DNA of 8,346 bases from Candidatus Binatia bacterium (GTDB lineage Bacteria > Desulfobacterota_B > Binatia > UBA9968), in assembly GCA_025922795.1 (NCBI GenBank), contig JAICHC010000088.1, positions 1 through 8,346 on the forward strand. The letters run 5' to 3'. The notes beneath the pieces are model-generated. The model was not told where the DNA came from. It searched no databases and saw nothing but the letters and a program-made list of their open reading frames with translations. This document shows positions 1-7,259 of this stretch, piece after piece. The position numbers were made by a program, and so were the translations under genes. The first letter of the stretch is position 1; every line of letters begins with the position of its first letter.

Positions 1-127
1 CGCAAATCGCATACCAAACGACTGGTGGTATTTCCGGGCATTTTAGCGGAACGTGATGCTTTCCATTGATACGGCGGCGGTCAAAATTTTCTGCTTGTTG
101 CACCCTTATTTGACAGGGTCGGCGATA

Positions 128-1381
128 ATGGAAACTACGCATCAGAAGGCTTCGGCGCGTCCTTTCCAAAAAACAACCGCGGCCTGGCTCATCAGTTCCT
201 TGTTCCTGTCCGGCTGTCTGATCGATCAGCTCGGCGGCGCTTTTAGGCATCAGCCGGAGGAGCTTGAGAAAAACGCGTCGCGGGGAGCGCGTCGCCTGAT
301 CGACCAAGCCTTTGATGGCATTGACGCGCAAAGACTGATCGACTTTCACACGCATATCCTTGCCATCGGCACGAGCGTCAACGGCGCATTTGTCAATCCG
401 CGAATGCTGCGCGGAATCAATCTTGAGCGTGCGAAATTCCGGATCTATGCCAGCGCTTCGGGCATCCGCGATGAGAAAAACACCGACGCAGAATATATCG
501 CCCGGCTGGTTCGACTCGCTCGTGCAATCAAACCTGGCGGCAAATATCGCATCCTCGCATTCGACAAGCATTACAATGGGGATGGAATCGTAGATCTTAA
601 AAAGACCAACATGTACGTTCCAAACAGTTATATCGTCCACTTGGCGCGTCAATACGCCGACATCTTTTTACCCGTGGTCTCAATCCACCCTTACCGGATC
701 GACGGCCTGCAGGAACTCGATCAGTGGGGCAGAGCCGGCGTAAGATATGTAAAGTGGCTGCCCAACGCCATGGGCGTGGATCCGTCCAATCCCATGATCG
801 ATGCGTTCTATAGGAAAATGAGAGAGCACAATATGATTCTGCTGTCGCATGGCGGCGAAGAACAAGCAGTGGAGGCTGACGACGATCAGCGGCTTGGCAA
901 TCCATTATTACTGCGCCGGCCGCTCGAGTTTGGCCTTCGCGTCATCGTCGGCCACGCCGCCAGCCTGGGCATCTGCGAGGATCTCGACCATGGCGCGGAA
1001 AAAACCGCAAGCTGCTTCGAGTTGTTTCTGCGCCTGATGGCTGTGCGCAAATACGAAGGCCTGCTCTTCGGCGAGATCTCCGCCATGCTCCAGTTCAACC
1101 GCATGCCGGTACCGTTGGCGACCCTGCTCAAACGCCAAGACTTGCATCATCGTCTGGTCAACGGCAGCGACTATCCTTTGCCGGCCATTAATTCGCTGAT
1201 CTGGACCCGATCCCTCGCACGCGACGGCTTCATCACCGCCGCGGAGCGCCAAGCGCTCAATGAAATCTACGACTACAATCCGTTACTGTTCGATTTTGTC
1301 TTGAAGCGCACGATCCGCCACCCCGAGACGCGACAAAAACTCGCCGCGTCCGTGTTCATGACGAAACCGGGGCTGCAGTGA
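128..1381 (+). CDS. Lipoprotein-type amidohydrolase (Amidohydro_2-like TIM-barrel metal-dependent hydrolase)
   Basis: A 417-residue protein from ATG 128. The reading frame stays open back to GTG 53, but ATG 128 is preferred because it puts a signal sequence at the N-terminus: basic residues K7, R11 and K15, a hydrophobic run at about 18-28, then the lipobox L27-S-G-C30, so Cys30 would be lipidated. An AGGG lies about 9 bases upstream. The mature part looks like an amidohydrolase barrel: the strand-1 HxH motif in DFHTH (H74, H76), a Lys in VKWLP (K209), His in LLSHGG (H241), His in VGHAAS (H276) and a late Asp in NGSDYP (D348). These are the expected metal and catalytic positions of the superfamily, and none is missing. 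Residues about 31-65 are a linker. It probably acts in the periplasm or at the outer membrane on an ester, lactone, amide or acid; the substrate cannot be told. It lies 69 bases before the ABC importer on the same strand and may be cotranscribed. The family call is firm; lipidation is likely but unproven. Confidence 0.82.
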   Translation: METTHQKASARPFQKTTAAWLISSLFLSGCLIDQLGGAFRHQPEELEKNASRGARRLIDQAFDGIDAQRLIDFHTHILAIGTSVNGAFVNPRMLRGINLERAKFRIYASASGIRDEKNTDAEYIARLVRLARAIKPGGKYRILAFDKHYNGDGIVDLKKTNMYVPNSYIVHLARQYADIFLPVVSIHPYRIDGLQELDQWGRAGVRYVKWLPNAMGVDPSNPMIDAFYRKMREHNMILLSHGGEEQAVEADDDQRLGNPLLLRRPLEFGLRVIVGHAASLGICEDLDHGAEKTASCFELFLRLMAVRKYEGLLFGEISAMLQFNRMPVPLATLLKRQDLHHRLVNGSDYPLPAINSLIWTRSLARDGFITAAERQALNEIYDYNPLLFDFVLKRTIRHPETRQKLAASVFMTKPGLQ

Positions 1382-1450
1382 CAAAACCTCTTTGAACCCT
1401 CCTTGACGATCCGCCGGAATCCGCTTATTTGTAAAGGCGCGACAAATCGG

Positions 1451-2251
1451 ATGGCTATTTTGACGCTGCGCCAGGTGCGCAAGACGTTCGGCGACCCCGA
1501 CAATGGTAGCGGGCACGTCGTCGCGATTGACGATGTATCCCTGGACGTTGCCGATGGCGAGTTTTTTTCAATCATCGGTCCTTCCGGCTGCGGCAAATCG
1601 ACGCTCTTGCGAATCATCGGCGGCTTGGCCGATGCTTCGGCCGGAGAACTGACGGTCGGCACCGAACCGGTGAACGGCCCGCACCCGTGGATCGGCATGG
1701 TGTTCCAGGAAGAATCGACGTTTCCCTGGCGCACCACTTTGGGCAACGTCGAGTTCGGGCTCGAAATGCGCGGCGTGCAGCTAATGAACCGAAGAGCCAA
1801 AGCGCGCGAAATGATCCGGTTGGTCGGGCTCTCGGGGTTTGAGGATCGCTACCCGTCCGAGCTTTCCGGCGGCATGAAACAGCGCGTCGCCATCGCCCGC
1901 GCGCTCGTCCTCGAGCCGAAGATTTTACTGATGGACGAGCCCTTCGGCGCACTCGACGAGCAGACCAGAATCATTCTCGGCGAGGAGCTGTTACGCATCC
2001 GAGACGAGCTCAAGCAGACGATCATCCTGGTGACGCACAATATCAATGAGTCCGTGCAGCTCTCCGATCGAGTCATGGTGATGACGGCGCGGCCGGGGAA
2101 AGTCAAATCGATCGTCGATATCGACCTGCCTCATCCGCGCGATTCGACGATTATCGCTTCGGAACGTTTCGGCCGGCTGGTTGGACAGGTCTGGAGCGCT
2201 CTCAGAGAAGAATCGATCAGGAGCTTCAAACAAACGGAGCTCAGAACGTAA
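1451..2251 (+). CDS. ABC transporter ATPase, NitT/TauT (nitrate/sulfonate/taurine-type) family
   Basis: A 266-residue nucleotide-binding subunit that powers an importer from the cytoplasmic face. All motifs are present in order: Walker A GPSGCGKST (43-51), Q-loop Q86 in VFQEES, signature LSGGMKQR (138-145), Walker B ILLMDEP (158-164), D-loop GALDE (166-170) and H-loop H196 in VTHN. The phrase MDEPFGALDEQTR and the length match the SsuB/TauB/NrtD group. ATG 1451 is chosen over TTG 1403 because the family begins almost directly with the first strand (here LTLRQVRKTFG). The ribosome site is weak: AAAGG at 1433-1437 is about 13 bases away. The stop codon overlaps the Shine-Dalgarno of the next gene, so the two are coupled. 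It should form the complex with the binding protein and two permeases that follow. The substrate cannot be read from an ATPase. Confidence 0.95.
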   Translation: MAILTLRQVRKTFGDPDNGSGHVVAIDDVSLDVADGEFFSIIGPSGCGKSTLLRIIGGLADASAGELTVGTEPVNGPHPWIGMVFQEESTFPWRTTLGNVEFGLEMRGVQLMNRRAKAREMIRLVGLSGFEDRYPSELSGGMKQRVAIARALVLEPKILLMDEPFGALDEQTRIILGEELLRIRDELKQTIILVTHNINESVQLSDRVMVMTARPGKVKSIVDIDLPHPRDSTIIASERFGRLVGQVWSALREESIRSFKQTELRT

Positions 2252-2257
2252 GGAGGT
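2250..2257 (+). promoter_or_regulatory. Strong Shine-Dalgarno of the binding-protein gene, overlapping the ATPase stop codon
   Basis: AAGGAGGT lies 7 bases before ATG 2265 and shares its first two bases with the ATPase TAA (2249-2251). It decides the start at 2265 over an upstream in-frame start at 2181 inside the ATPase gene. It is much stronger than the sites of the ATPase and permease genes, which fits the excess of binding protein over membrane subunits usual in ABC importers (inference). Confidence 0.85.
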
Positions 2258-2264
2258 CAAGCGA

Positions 2265-3272
2265 ATGAAGAAGCGACTCTCAGCTGTAAGACAAACTGTG
2301 AGATTGGGTTTATGCGTCCTAGGCGTCGTATTCGGAGTAGCCCCATCCGCTTGGTCCGCCGGCGCGCGCACCAAAATCGTCGTCGTCGTGCCGCATCGCA
2401 TCCTGTTTACTGTCGCGCTGCCGGTTTACGTTGCTCAAGAAAAGGGCTTTTACAAAGAAAACAATATTGAGGTCGATGCCGTGTTCACCCGCGGCGGCGG
2501 CGAGAACGTGCAGGCCGTCGTTTCCAGCGACGCTCAGATCGGTCTCGGCACCGGGACTCTGGCCGTCATCAGCGCCTTCGTAAAGAAAGCGCCGATCAAG
2601 ATCGCCGCCGCCGAGATCACCGGGTTGGACGCCATTTGGTACGTGCAGGGCAATACGCCGATCCGCCGAATGGAAGATCTCGCCGGAAAAAAAATCGCCT
2701 ACAGCCGTCCAGGCTCCTCCACCCATATGGGGGCATTGGCGATCGCGGACCAGATCAAAGCTAAAGGATTGAAACCCGTGGAACTGGTTTCCCTGGGTGG
2801 CATTCCGGAGGTTTACACTGCCGTGCGCACGGGCCAGGCCGACGCGGGCTGGTCAGTGGCGCCGTTTCAGCTGGACCGGGTGGAAAAAGGTGAATTGCGC
2901 GTCGTCGTCAAAGGCGACGATCTCGCTTCGTTGAGGGAGATCACCCCCCGAGTGCATTTCGTCAACACCGCATTCGCCGCCAAGAATCCCGAAGTTATCC
3001 GCGGCTTTTTCAGAGCGCAGCAAAAAGCCCTTGATTACATGTTTGAGAACAAGGCGGATAGCGCCAAAATTTGGATTCGCCGGGCCGACCTGAAATTCCC
3101 CGAATCCGCGGTACTGAAGACTTGGGATTACTACAATCGAGCAGCGATGAACTTAAAACCCATTCGCGGCGTTCAAGCCACCATCGAAGACGGCATCAGG
3201 AACAAATTCTTGAATCAACCGCTGTCCGAGGCCGAGCTCAAGAGTTTGATCGACTTGAGTTTTTTACCGTAA
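2265..3272 (+). CDS. Periplasmic ABC substrate-binding protein, NitT/TauT / NMT1-THI5-like family
   Basis: A 335-residue secreted protein. The N-terminus is a Sec signal peptide: MKKR with further basic residues to R13, a hydrophobic core at about 14-27 and a probable cut after A32 (AWSA|GART). There is no lipobox, so it is a soluble periplasmic protein. The mature part has the features of SsuA/TauA/NMT1-like binders: an early strand followed by LPVYVAQEKGFYKENNIEVD (52-71), a Gly-rich turn at 77-79 (GGG), the stretch about 86-97 (VSSDAQIGLGTG) where family members line the ligand pocket, the hinge-type segment MEDLAGKKIAYSRPG (136-150), and TGQADAGW (189-196). It delivers ligand to the two permeases downstream. 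The family spans nitrate, sulfonates, taurine and thiamine or riboflavin precursors, and I cannot assign a ligand. It follows the ATPase after 13 bases; a 96-base structured gap separates it from the first permease. Confidence 0.9.
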   Translation: MKKRLSAVRQTVRLGLCVLGVVFGVAPSAWSAGARTKIVVVVPHRILFTVALPVYVAQEKGFYKENNIEVDAVFTRGGGENVQAVVSSDAQIGLGTGTLAVISAFVKKAPIKIAAAEITGLDAIWYVQGNTPIRRMEDLAGKKIAYSRPGSSTHMGALAIADQIKAKGLKPVELVSLGGIPEVYTAVRTGQADAGWSVAPFQLDRVEKGELRVVVKGDDLASLREITPRVHFVNTAFAAKNPEVIRGFFRAQQKALDYMFENKADSAKIWIRRADLKFPESAVLKTWDYYNRAAMNLKPIRGVQATIEDGIRNKFLNQPLSEAELKSLIDLSFLP

Positions 3273-3298
3273 GGCGCCGCGGAATGAAATAGGTCTTT

Positions 3299-3346
3299 CT
3301 CGCCAGGAAATGTAGGCGGGTTTCAAGTCGCCGTGGCGGCGTTCTT
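3299..3346 (+). other. Two adjacent stem-loops between binding-protein and permease genes (possible attenuator or mRNA-stabilising element)
   Basis: The first potential hairpin pairs 3299-3304 with 3315-3320 (six pairs, one G-T, 10-base loop) and is followed by TTTC. The second pairs CGCCG 3329-3333 with CGGCG 3337-3341 around a TGG loop and is followed by TTCTT. The T-tracts are short, so a full intrinsic terminator is unlikely. A partial terminator, or 3' protection of the binding-protein message, is a common arrangement at this position in importer operons. Short GC stems arise by chance at this base composition. Confidence 0.3.
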
Positions 3347-3368
3347 GGTCGAGAGCCAGTCTTGAGCC

Positions 3369-4115
3369 ATGTCTGAGAGCACAAGAATCGCGGCTTGGCG
3401 ATGGGGAATCATCTTCGCTGTGGTCGCCGTTGCCGAGTCGGCCGTGCGCCTCGGCTGGATCAGTAGCTTTTTCCTCGCCGCCCCGACTCGCGCGGCAGTG
3501 GTGCTGTGGGAACAGATCGTACACGGCAACGCGCTCTGGTTGACGGCCATCACGCTCTTGGAAATCGCCGCCTGCCTGGCGATTTCGACCGTGGTCGGAG
3601 TTTTCGCCGGCTTCCTGCTCTGGCGCTACAAGCTCATCGGCGGCAGCTACGAGATGTTCCTCGCGGCGCTGTTCTCATCGCCGGTGATTCTGGCGTATCC
3701 GATTTTCCTCGTCACCTTCGGCCGCACCAGCGCCGCCGTAATCGCGCTCTCCTCGATCTTCGGGTTGATCCCGATCATGATCAACACCAAGGGCGCCTTT
3801 CAGAACGTCAATCCGATCTTGCTGCAGGTCGGCGCCAGCATGAACCTGACGCGCAAGCAGCTGTTCCGTCACATTCTCGTCCCGGCGGTGGCGCCGACCA
3901 TCTTCAGCGGCTTTCGCCTCGCGCTGACTTACATTCTCAAATCCGTTTTGGGACTGGAATACGTTGCCCAAGTCGGTGGCGTCGGTATGTGGCTCTCCGA
4001 TGCAGCATTTATGTTCAAGGTCGAAGAGGTCTACGCCGGACTGCTGGGAACGATCACGCTGTCAATTCTATTTCTTTACTTGATTAACCGTAGCGAGGTG
4101 CTGGTGCGCAAGTAG
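3369..4115 (+). CDS. ABC transporter permease, NitT/TauT family (first permease subunit)
   Basis: A 248-residue inner-membrane protein of the BPD_transp_1 type. Hydrophobic segments appear at about 12-27, 57-85, 96-117, 121-138, 175-192 and 222-240, fitting the six-helix SsuC/TauC pattern. The cytoplasmic coupling loop lies at about 153-176: VGASMNLTRKQLFRHILVP has the spaced GAS...L....F..I.LP form of the EAA motif that docks on the ATPase. The start is well fixed because an in-frame TGA sits at 3363-3365, just ahead of ATG 3369, though no good ribosome site is visible. That fits a lower translation rate than the binding protein. The segment before the coupling loop (FGRTSAAVIAL, 117-127) differs from textbook SsuC. 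With its partner 11 bases downstream it would form a heterodimeric channel. Confidence 0.92.
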   Translation: MSESTRIAAWRWGIIFAVVAVAESAVRLGWISSFFLAAPTRAAVVLWEQIVHGNALWLTAITLLEIAACLAISTVVGVFAGFLLWRYKLIGGSYEMFLAALFSSPVILAYPIFLVTFGRTSAAVIALSSIFGLIPIMINTKGAFQNVNPILLQVGASMNLTRKQLFRHILVPAVAPTIFSGFRLALTYILKSVLGLEYVAQVGGVGMWLSDAAFMFKVEEVYAGLLGTITLSILFLYLINRSEVLVRK

Positions 4116-4126
4116 CAACGGATCCT

Positions 4127-4942
4127 ATGAATCATTCGCGCAAAAGTCGCACCATCATTGCGGCGCAGCTCCAAACGCCGCTCGGCGTGCAGGCATTGAC
4201 CCTGCTGCTGATCATCGCCGTGTGGGAGCTGATCGGCCGCACGGGTATTTTGTTTGCCGAACTTTTTCCGCCGCTGATCGAGATTATGAGATCCCTTTGG
4301 ATCTATGTCACCACCCCGCTTATATTGCCGCACCTCAAGGCCAGTCTCTACGAGGTCGGCGGTGCGCTCGGGCTTGCCGCGCTCTTCGGCATCCCGTTGG
4401 GAATTCTTTGGGGTAGCCGGACGAGCTGGCTGGAGATCGTCGAACCGCTGATCCTCTACGCCGCCGTCGTGCCCAAGATCGTGATCTTTCCGGTGTTCAT
4501 CCTGTTCCTCGGGATCGACGTTCACTCCAAGCTTGCCGTGGGCGCCATCGCAGCGTTCTTTCCGATCTCGCTGCTGACCATCGCCGGCATGCGCGAGGTC
4601 AAGCAAGTGTATGTCGACGTGGCGCGCACCGCCGGCGCCGGCGCCTATCAGATCGCCACGCGCGTCTATTTGCCGGCGATCGCGGGACAGGTTTTCACCG
4701 GCATAAGAATCGGCATGGGTGCCGCCGTCACCGGCGCTCTCCTGGCGGAGACCAAGGTCGCCAAAGCGGGGTTGGGTTTCATGATCGTCGAATATTACGG
4801 CCAGTTTCGCATCGCCGATATGTATTCGCTGTTGCTTTTCATTTTCATTCTCGCCGCACTCGCTAATTGGGCGATGAAAGCGTTGTTTGCGCGTCTGTCA
4901 CCGAGCGCGCGCGCCAGTCAGGATGCGGGAATGTACTTCTAG
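4127..4942 (+). CDS. ABC transporter permease, NitT/TauT family (second permease subunit)
   Basis: A 271-residue inner-membrane subunit starting 11 bases after the first permease, with only a weak ribosome site (GGAT), so coupling to the upstream gene is likely. After a basic N-terminus, helices are apparent at about 20-37, 70-95, 105-127, 135-153, 187-207 and 231-250. The EAA-type coupling loop is at about 165-184: VARTAGAGAYQIATRVYLPA, closer to the classical form than in the first permease. The downstream segment ALLAETKVAKAGLGFMI (204-220) corresponds to the conserved region after the loop in SsuC/TauC. It is clearly different in sequence from the first permease, so the pair is not a recent duplication. 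The operon thus encodes a two-permease importer, whereas many Ssu/Tau systems use one permease gene as a homodimer. Confidence 0.92.
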   Translation: MNHSRKSRTIIAAQLQTPLGVQALTLLLIIAVWELIGRTGILFAELFPPLIEIMRSLWIYVTTPLILPHLKASLYEVGGALGLAALFGIPLGILWGSRTSWLEIVEPLILYAAVVPKIVIFPVFILFLGIDVHSKLAVGAIAAFFPISLLTIAGMREVKQVYVDVARTAGAGAYQIATRVYLPAIAGQVFTGIRIGMGAAVTGALLAETKVAKAGLGFMIVEYYGQFRIADMYSLLLFIFILAALANWAMKALFARLSPSARASQDAGMYF

Positions 4943-4970
4943 CGACTCGGTAACGGACATTTCGGTTAGG

Positions 4971-5000
4971 TTGACAGTGCGGATCGCTCTTCATTAGTCT
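4971..5000 (+). promoter_or_regulatory. Candidate sigma-70 promoter for the amidohydrolase-LLM pair
   Basis: A perfect -35 box TTGACA (4971-4976) is followed after 18 bases by TAGTCT (4995-5000), which keeps the key T, A and final T of a -10 box; a 17-base spacing gives the poorer TTAGTC. Transcription would start near 5007, leaving a leader of about 30 bases before ATG 5036. It falls in the 93-base gap after the permeases, so the two catabolic genes may be expressed apart from the importer. This rests on pattern only. Confidence 0.45.
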
Positions 5001-5035
5001 GAGAACGAACGCTGTTACGCGAAGGGAGCACGCTT

Positions 5036-6136
5036 ATGGAAGCCGCAAACAAAAATCTTGTCATCGACGCCGATGCTCACGTGGTCGAGTGCGCGCGCAC
5101 CTGGGAATTCATGGACCCGTCGGAGCAACGCTATCGTCCCATCCCGCTCGAGACCCGTGAAGAGGCCGGTGTCAGACTGCAATTTTGGGTAATCGATGGC
5201 AAGGTCAAGGGATTTCGCTTTCCGGCTTTTTCATCCGAACAACTGGCAAAGCTTTCGCAGCAGGTCGGCCGCAAGTTTGCCGAGGCTCAAGAAGCGCGCG
5301 AGCTCGGCAACGTCGATCTCCGCTTGGAGCACATGGACAGGACCGGCGTCGACATCCAGGTGCTCCACAACACCATGTTCATCGAGTCCGCCACCGATCG
5401 CGCCGCCGTCGAAGTCGCCTTGTGCAAGAGCTGGAATCGCTGGCTGGCGGATATCTGGAAGCAAGGACAGGGGCGGCTGCGCTGGTCATGCATGGCGCCG
5501 ACATTGAGCATGCCGGACGCGCTCGATCAGATTCGCTGGTCGCAAGAAAACGGCGCGTGCGCAATTCTCCTGCGCCCGATCGAAGGACAGCGCTTATTGG
5601 CCGATCCTTATTTTTATCCAATTTATGATGAAGCGCAAAAGCTCGATCTGCCGATCGCCATTCATATCGCCAACGGCAATCCTTGGCTCACCGACCTGTA
5701 TAGCCATCCGGTGCGCATTGCGTCGACCTTTCACCGGTTCAGAATTCCCACGGTGGCGGCGTTTAATGACATCATCATGAGCGAGATCCATGAGGTTTTT
5801 CCTAAGCTCCGCTTCGGCTTCATCGAAGCCAGTGCTCAATGGGTCCCCTGGGTGCTCCATGAAGCGAAAAACCGTTTCAAAACTCTCGGACGGAAATGGC
5901 CGGAAAGTCCCATGCGCGAATTCGGCATGTATGTCACCTGCGAAAATTCCGACGACCTTGGTTACATCGTCAAGGAAGCAGGCGAGGACAATCTGGTGAT
6001 CGGCACCGACTACGGCCACACCGATACGTCGAGCGACGTGGACGCGATCCGAATTTTTCGCGAACGAACGGATCTTACCGAGGATGTGAAGAAAAAGATT
6101 TTGAGTGACAATTCGAGAGCGCTCTACGCTTTGTAA
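5036..6136 (+). CDS. Amidohydro_2 family metal-dependent hydrolase/decarboxylase (cytoplasmic)
   Basis: A 366-residue enzyme without signal peptide, from ATG 5036 with AAGGGAG (5022-5028) 7 bases upstream. It opens with VIDADAHVVE (9-18): the DxH form of the first metal motif, with D13 and H15. Further superfamily positions are H210 in AIHIANGN (208-215), E264 in GFIEASAQWVPWVL (261-274) and D325 in VIGTDYGHTD (321-330). The ending LSDNSRALYAL is typical of Amidohydro_2 proteins, where N-A-L/Y-L closes the barrel. The clade is related to ACMSD and gamma-resorcylate decarboxylase, so C-C or C-N cleavage of an acid or aromatic compound is possible. Where ACMSD has its catalytic His after strand 6, this protein appears to have Glu264. 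The LLM gene follows after 35 bases on the same strand. It differs plainly from the lipoprotein amidohydrolase at 128. The family is certain; the reaction is unknown. Confidence 0.9.
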   Translation: MEAANKNLVIDADAHVVECARTWEFMDPSEQRYRPIPLETREEAGVRLQFWVIDGKVKGFRFPAFSSEQLAKLSQQVGRKFAEAQEARELGNVDLRLEHMDRTGVDIQVLHNTMFIESATDRAAVEVALCKSWNRWLADIWKQGQGRLRWSCMAPTLSMPDALDQIRWSQENGACAILLRPIEGQRLLADPYFYPIYDEAQKLDLPIAIHIANGNPWLTDLYSHPVRIASTFHRFRIPTVAAFNDIIMSEIHEVFPKLRFGFIEASAQWVPWVLHEAKNRFKTLGRKWPESPMREFGMYVTCENSDDLGYIVKEAGEDNLVIGTDYGHTDTSSDVDAIRIFRERTDLTEDVKKKILSDNSRALYAL

Positions 6137-6171
6137 GGCGTGCCTGACGATCATCGACGAGCGATCACCAG

Positions 6172-7185
6172 GTGCGCTTTTACATCAACATCCTCACGAC
6201 CTATTTCCCGGATGTCGATCCGAGTTACGATGTTTATTACCGGCAGGTTCTCGAGCAAGTCGAGCTCGCAGAGGAATTGGGCTGGGAATGCTTCATGTTC
6301 AACGAGCACCACTTTCTCGGCTACGGCGGGCTTGCGGCCAACCCGGCGGTGCTGCTCGCCGCTGCGGCTGCGCGCACGTCGAAAATTCGTCTGGGTCCGT
6401 GCATCGCGATCCTGCCGTTGCGCCACCCGTTACATACCGCTGAGGATTACGCCATGGTGGATGCCCTATCCGGCGGCCGGCTCGAATTTGGCATCGGCTC
6501 GGGCAACACGGAAATGGACTACAAAGTCTTTGGAATTACCAGAGAAAACGATCGGGCGCGATTGCGTGAAGCAATCGAAGTCATCCTGAAAGCGTGGGGC
6601 AGCGAGCGTGCGGGATACAACGGCAATTTTTGGAGCTTTGACGAGCTGACGCTTTATCCGCGACCGATTCAGCAGCCCTGCCCACCGATCTGGGTGGCGG
6701 GGACTTCCGCTGAAGGACTCGGCTGGGCCGGTCGCCAAGGCTATCACATTATGACCGTCGGCCATCCGCATCCGCCAGAAAAGGTTCGCCCTGGCGTCGA
6801 GGCGTGGAAGCGCGGTTTAATCGAGGGGGGTTTCGACCTCAAGGAAAAACACTGTCAGTTTCATGTGCGAACACACGTCAATGAGACTGCTGAAAAGGCG
6901 CGCGAGGTCGCGACTGCCGCGATCACCCGCTATGATGCCATATCTCGAATCGGACGAAGATCGCTCACGGTGGCACCAGGCGAATACGATTGGGACATGA
7001 TGCTCGCCAGCGGTCGGAACAACTACGGCGATCCCGGCCAGGCCATTGAAAATATTCGCAACGCAATGAAGCATTATTATTTCGACACGCTCACCACGAC
7101 TTTTAACTTCGGCGGCATCCCCCGCGCTGAAATTCTAAAATCCATGCGCCTCTTCGCCAAAGAGGTCATGCCGGCATTTCGATGA
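6172..7185 (+). CDS. LLM (luciferase-like) flavin- or F420-dependent oxidoreductase
   Basis: A 337-residue bacterial-luciferase-type barrel enzyme. The start is GTG 6172: an in-frame TGA at 6145-6147 closes the frame upstream and no ATG lies between, although the ribosome site is poor. Family marks are an N-terminal strand MRFYINILT, the segment LAEELGWECFMFNEHHF (32-48) with the EHHF motif, the strand and turn LGPCIAILPLRHPLHTAEDY (74-93), LSGGRLEFGIGSG (99-111), and the segment PPIWVAGTSAEG (171-182) that usually binds the cofactor phosphate. The C-terminal FNFGGIPRAEILKSMRLFAKEVMPA is also usual. Members use reduced FMN with O2 as monooxygenases, or F420 as dehydrogenases or reductases; the sequence alone does not choose. 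It is somewhat shorter than SsuD (about 380 residues). It probably shares a transcript with the amidohydrolase 35 bases upstream and ends 98 bases before a convergent gene. Confidence 0.93.
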   Translation: MRFYINILTTYFPDVDPSYDVYYRQVLEQVELAEELGWECFMFNEHHFLGYGGLAANPAVLLAAAAARTSKIRLGPCIAILPLRHPLHTAEDYAMVDALSGGRLEFGIGSGNTEMDYKVFGITRENDRARLREAIEVILKAWGSERAGYNGNFWSFDELTLYPRPIQQPCPPIWVAGTSAEGLGWAGRQGYHIMTVGHPHPPEKVRPGVEAWKRGLIEGGFDLKEKHCQFHVRTHVNETAEKAREVATAAITRYDAISRIGRRSLTVAPGEYDWDMMLASGRNNYGDPGQAIENIRNAMKHYYFDTLTTTFNFGGIPRAEILKSMRLFAKEVMPAFR

Positions 7186-7259
7186 GCAGGTGATTCATAG
7201 GCGAGACGAACTCCCGCAGCGCTGATGAAAGACCGTGTTACGGACGATGTATAATTTCA

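Noticed and set aside
11..31. Inverted repeat ATACC (11-15) / GGTAT (27-31) near the left edge as an operator
   Set aside because: Five-base arms with an 11-base spacer are expected by chance and no regulator gene or promoter is nearby to support it.
53..127. Longer start (GTG 53 / ATG 56) for the lipoprotein amidohydrolase
   Set aside because: The extra 25 residues would bury the lipoprotein signal inside the protein; ATG 128 gives a proper signal sequence with Cys30 at the expected place.
1403..1431. TTGACG ... TATTTG at 17 bases spacing before the ABC ATPase gene
   Set aside because: The -10 match is poor and the start of transcription would fall at about 1438, after the only plausible ribosome site (1433-1437).
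3506..4087. 193-residue plus-strand frame inside the first permease gene
   Set aside because: The product is Arg-rich with no membrane segments, whereas the overlapping frame is a clear permease.
5594..6154. 186-residue minus-strand open frame opposite the second amidohydrolase
   Set aside because: It lies entirely over a well-supported plus-strand enzyme and shows no family features.
7250..7255. TATAAT in the convergent gap
   Set aside because: No matching -35 box lies 16-18 bases upstream and no plus-strand gene follows, so it is most likely chance.
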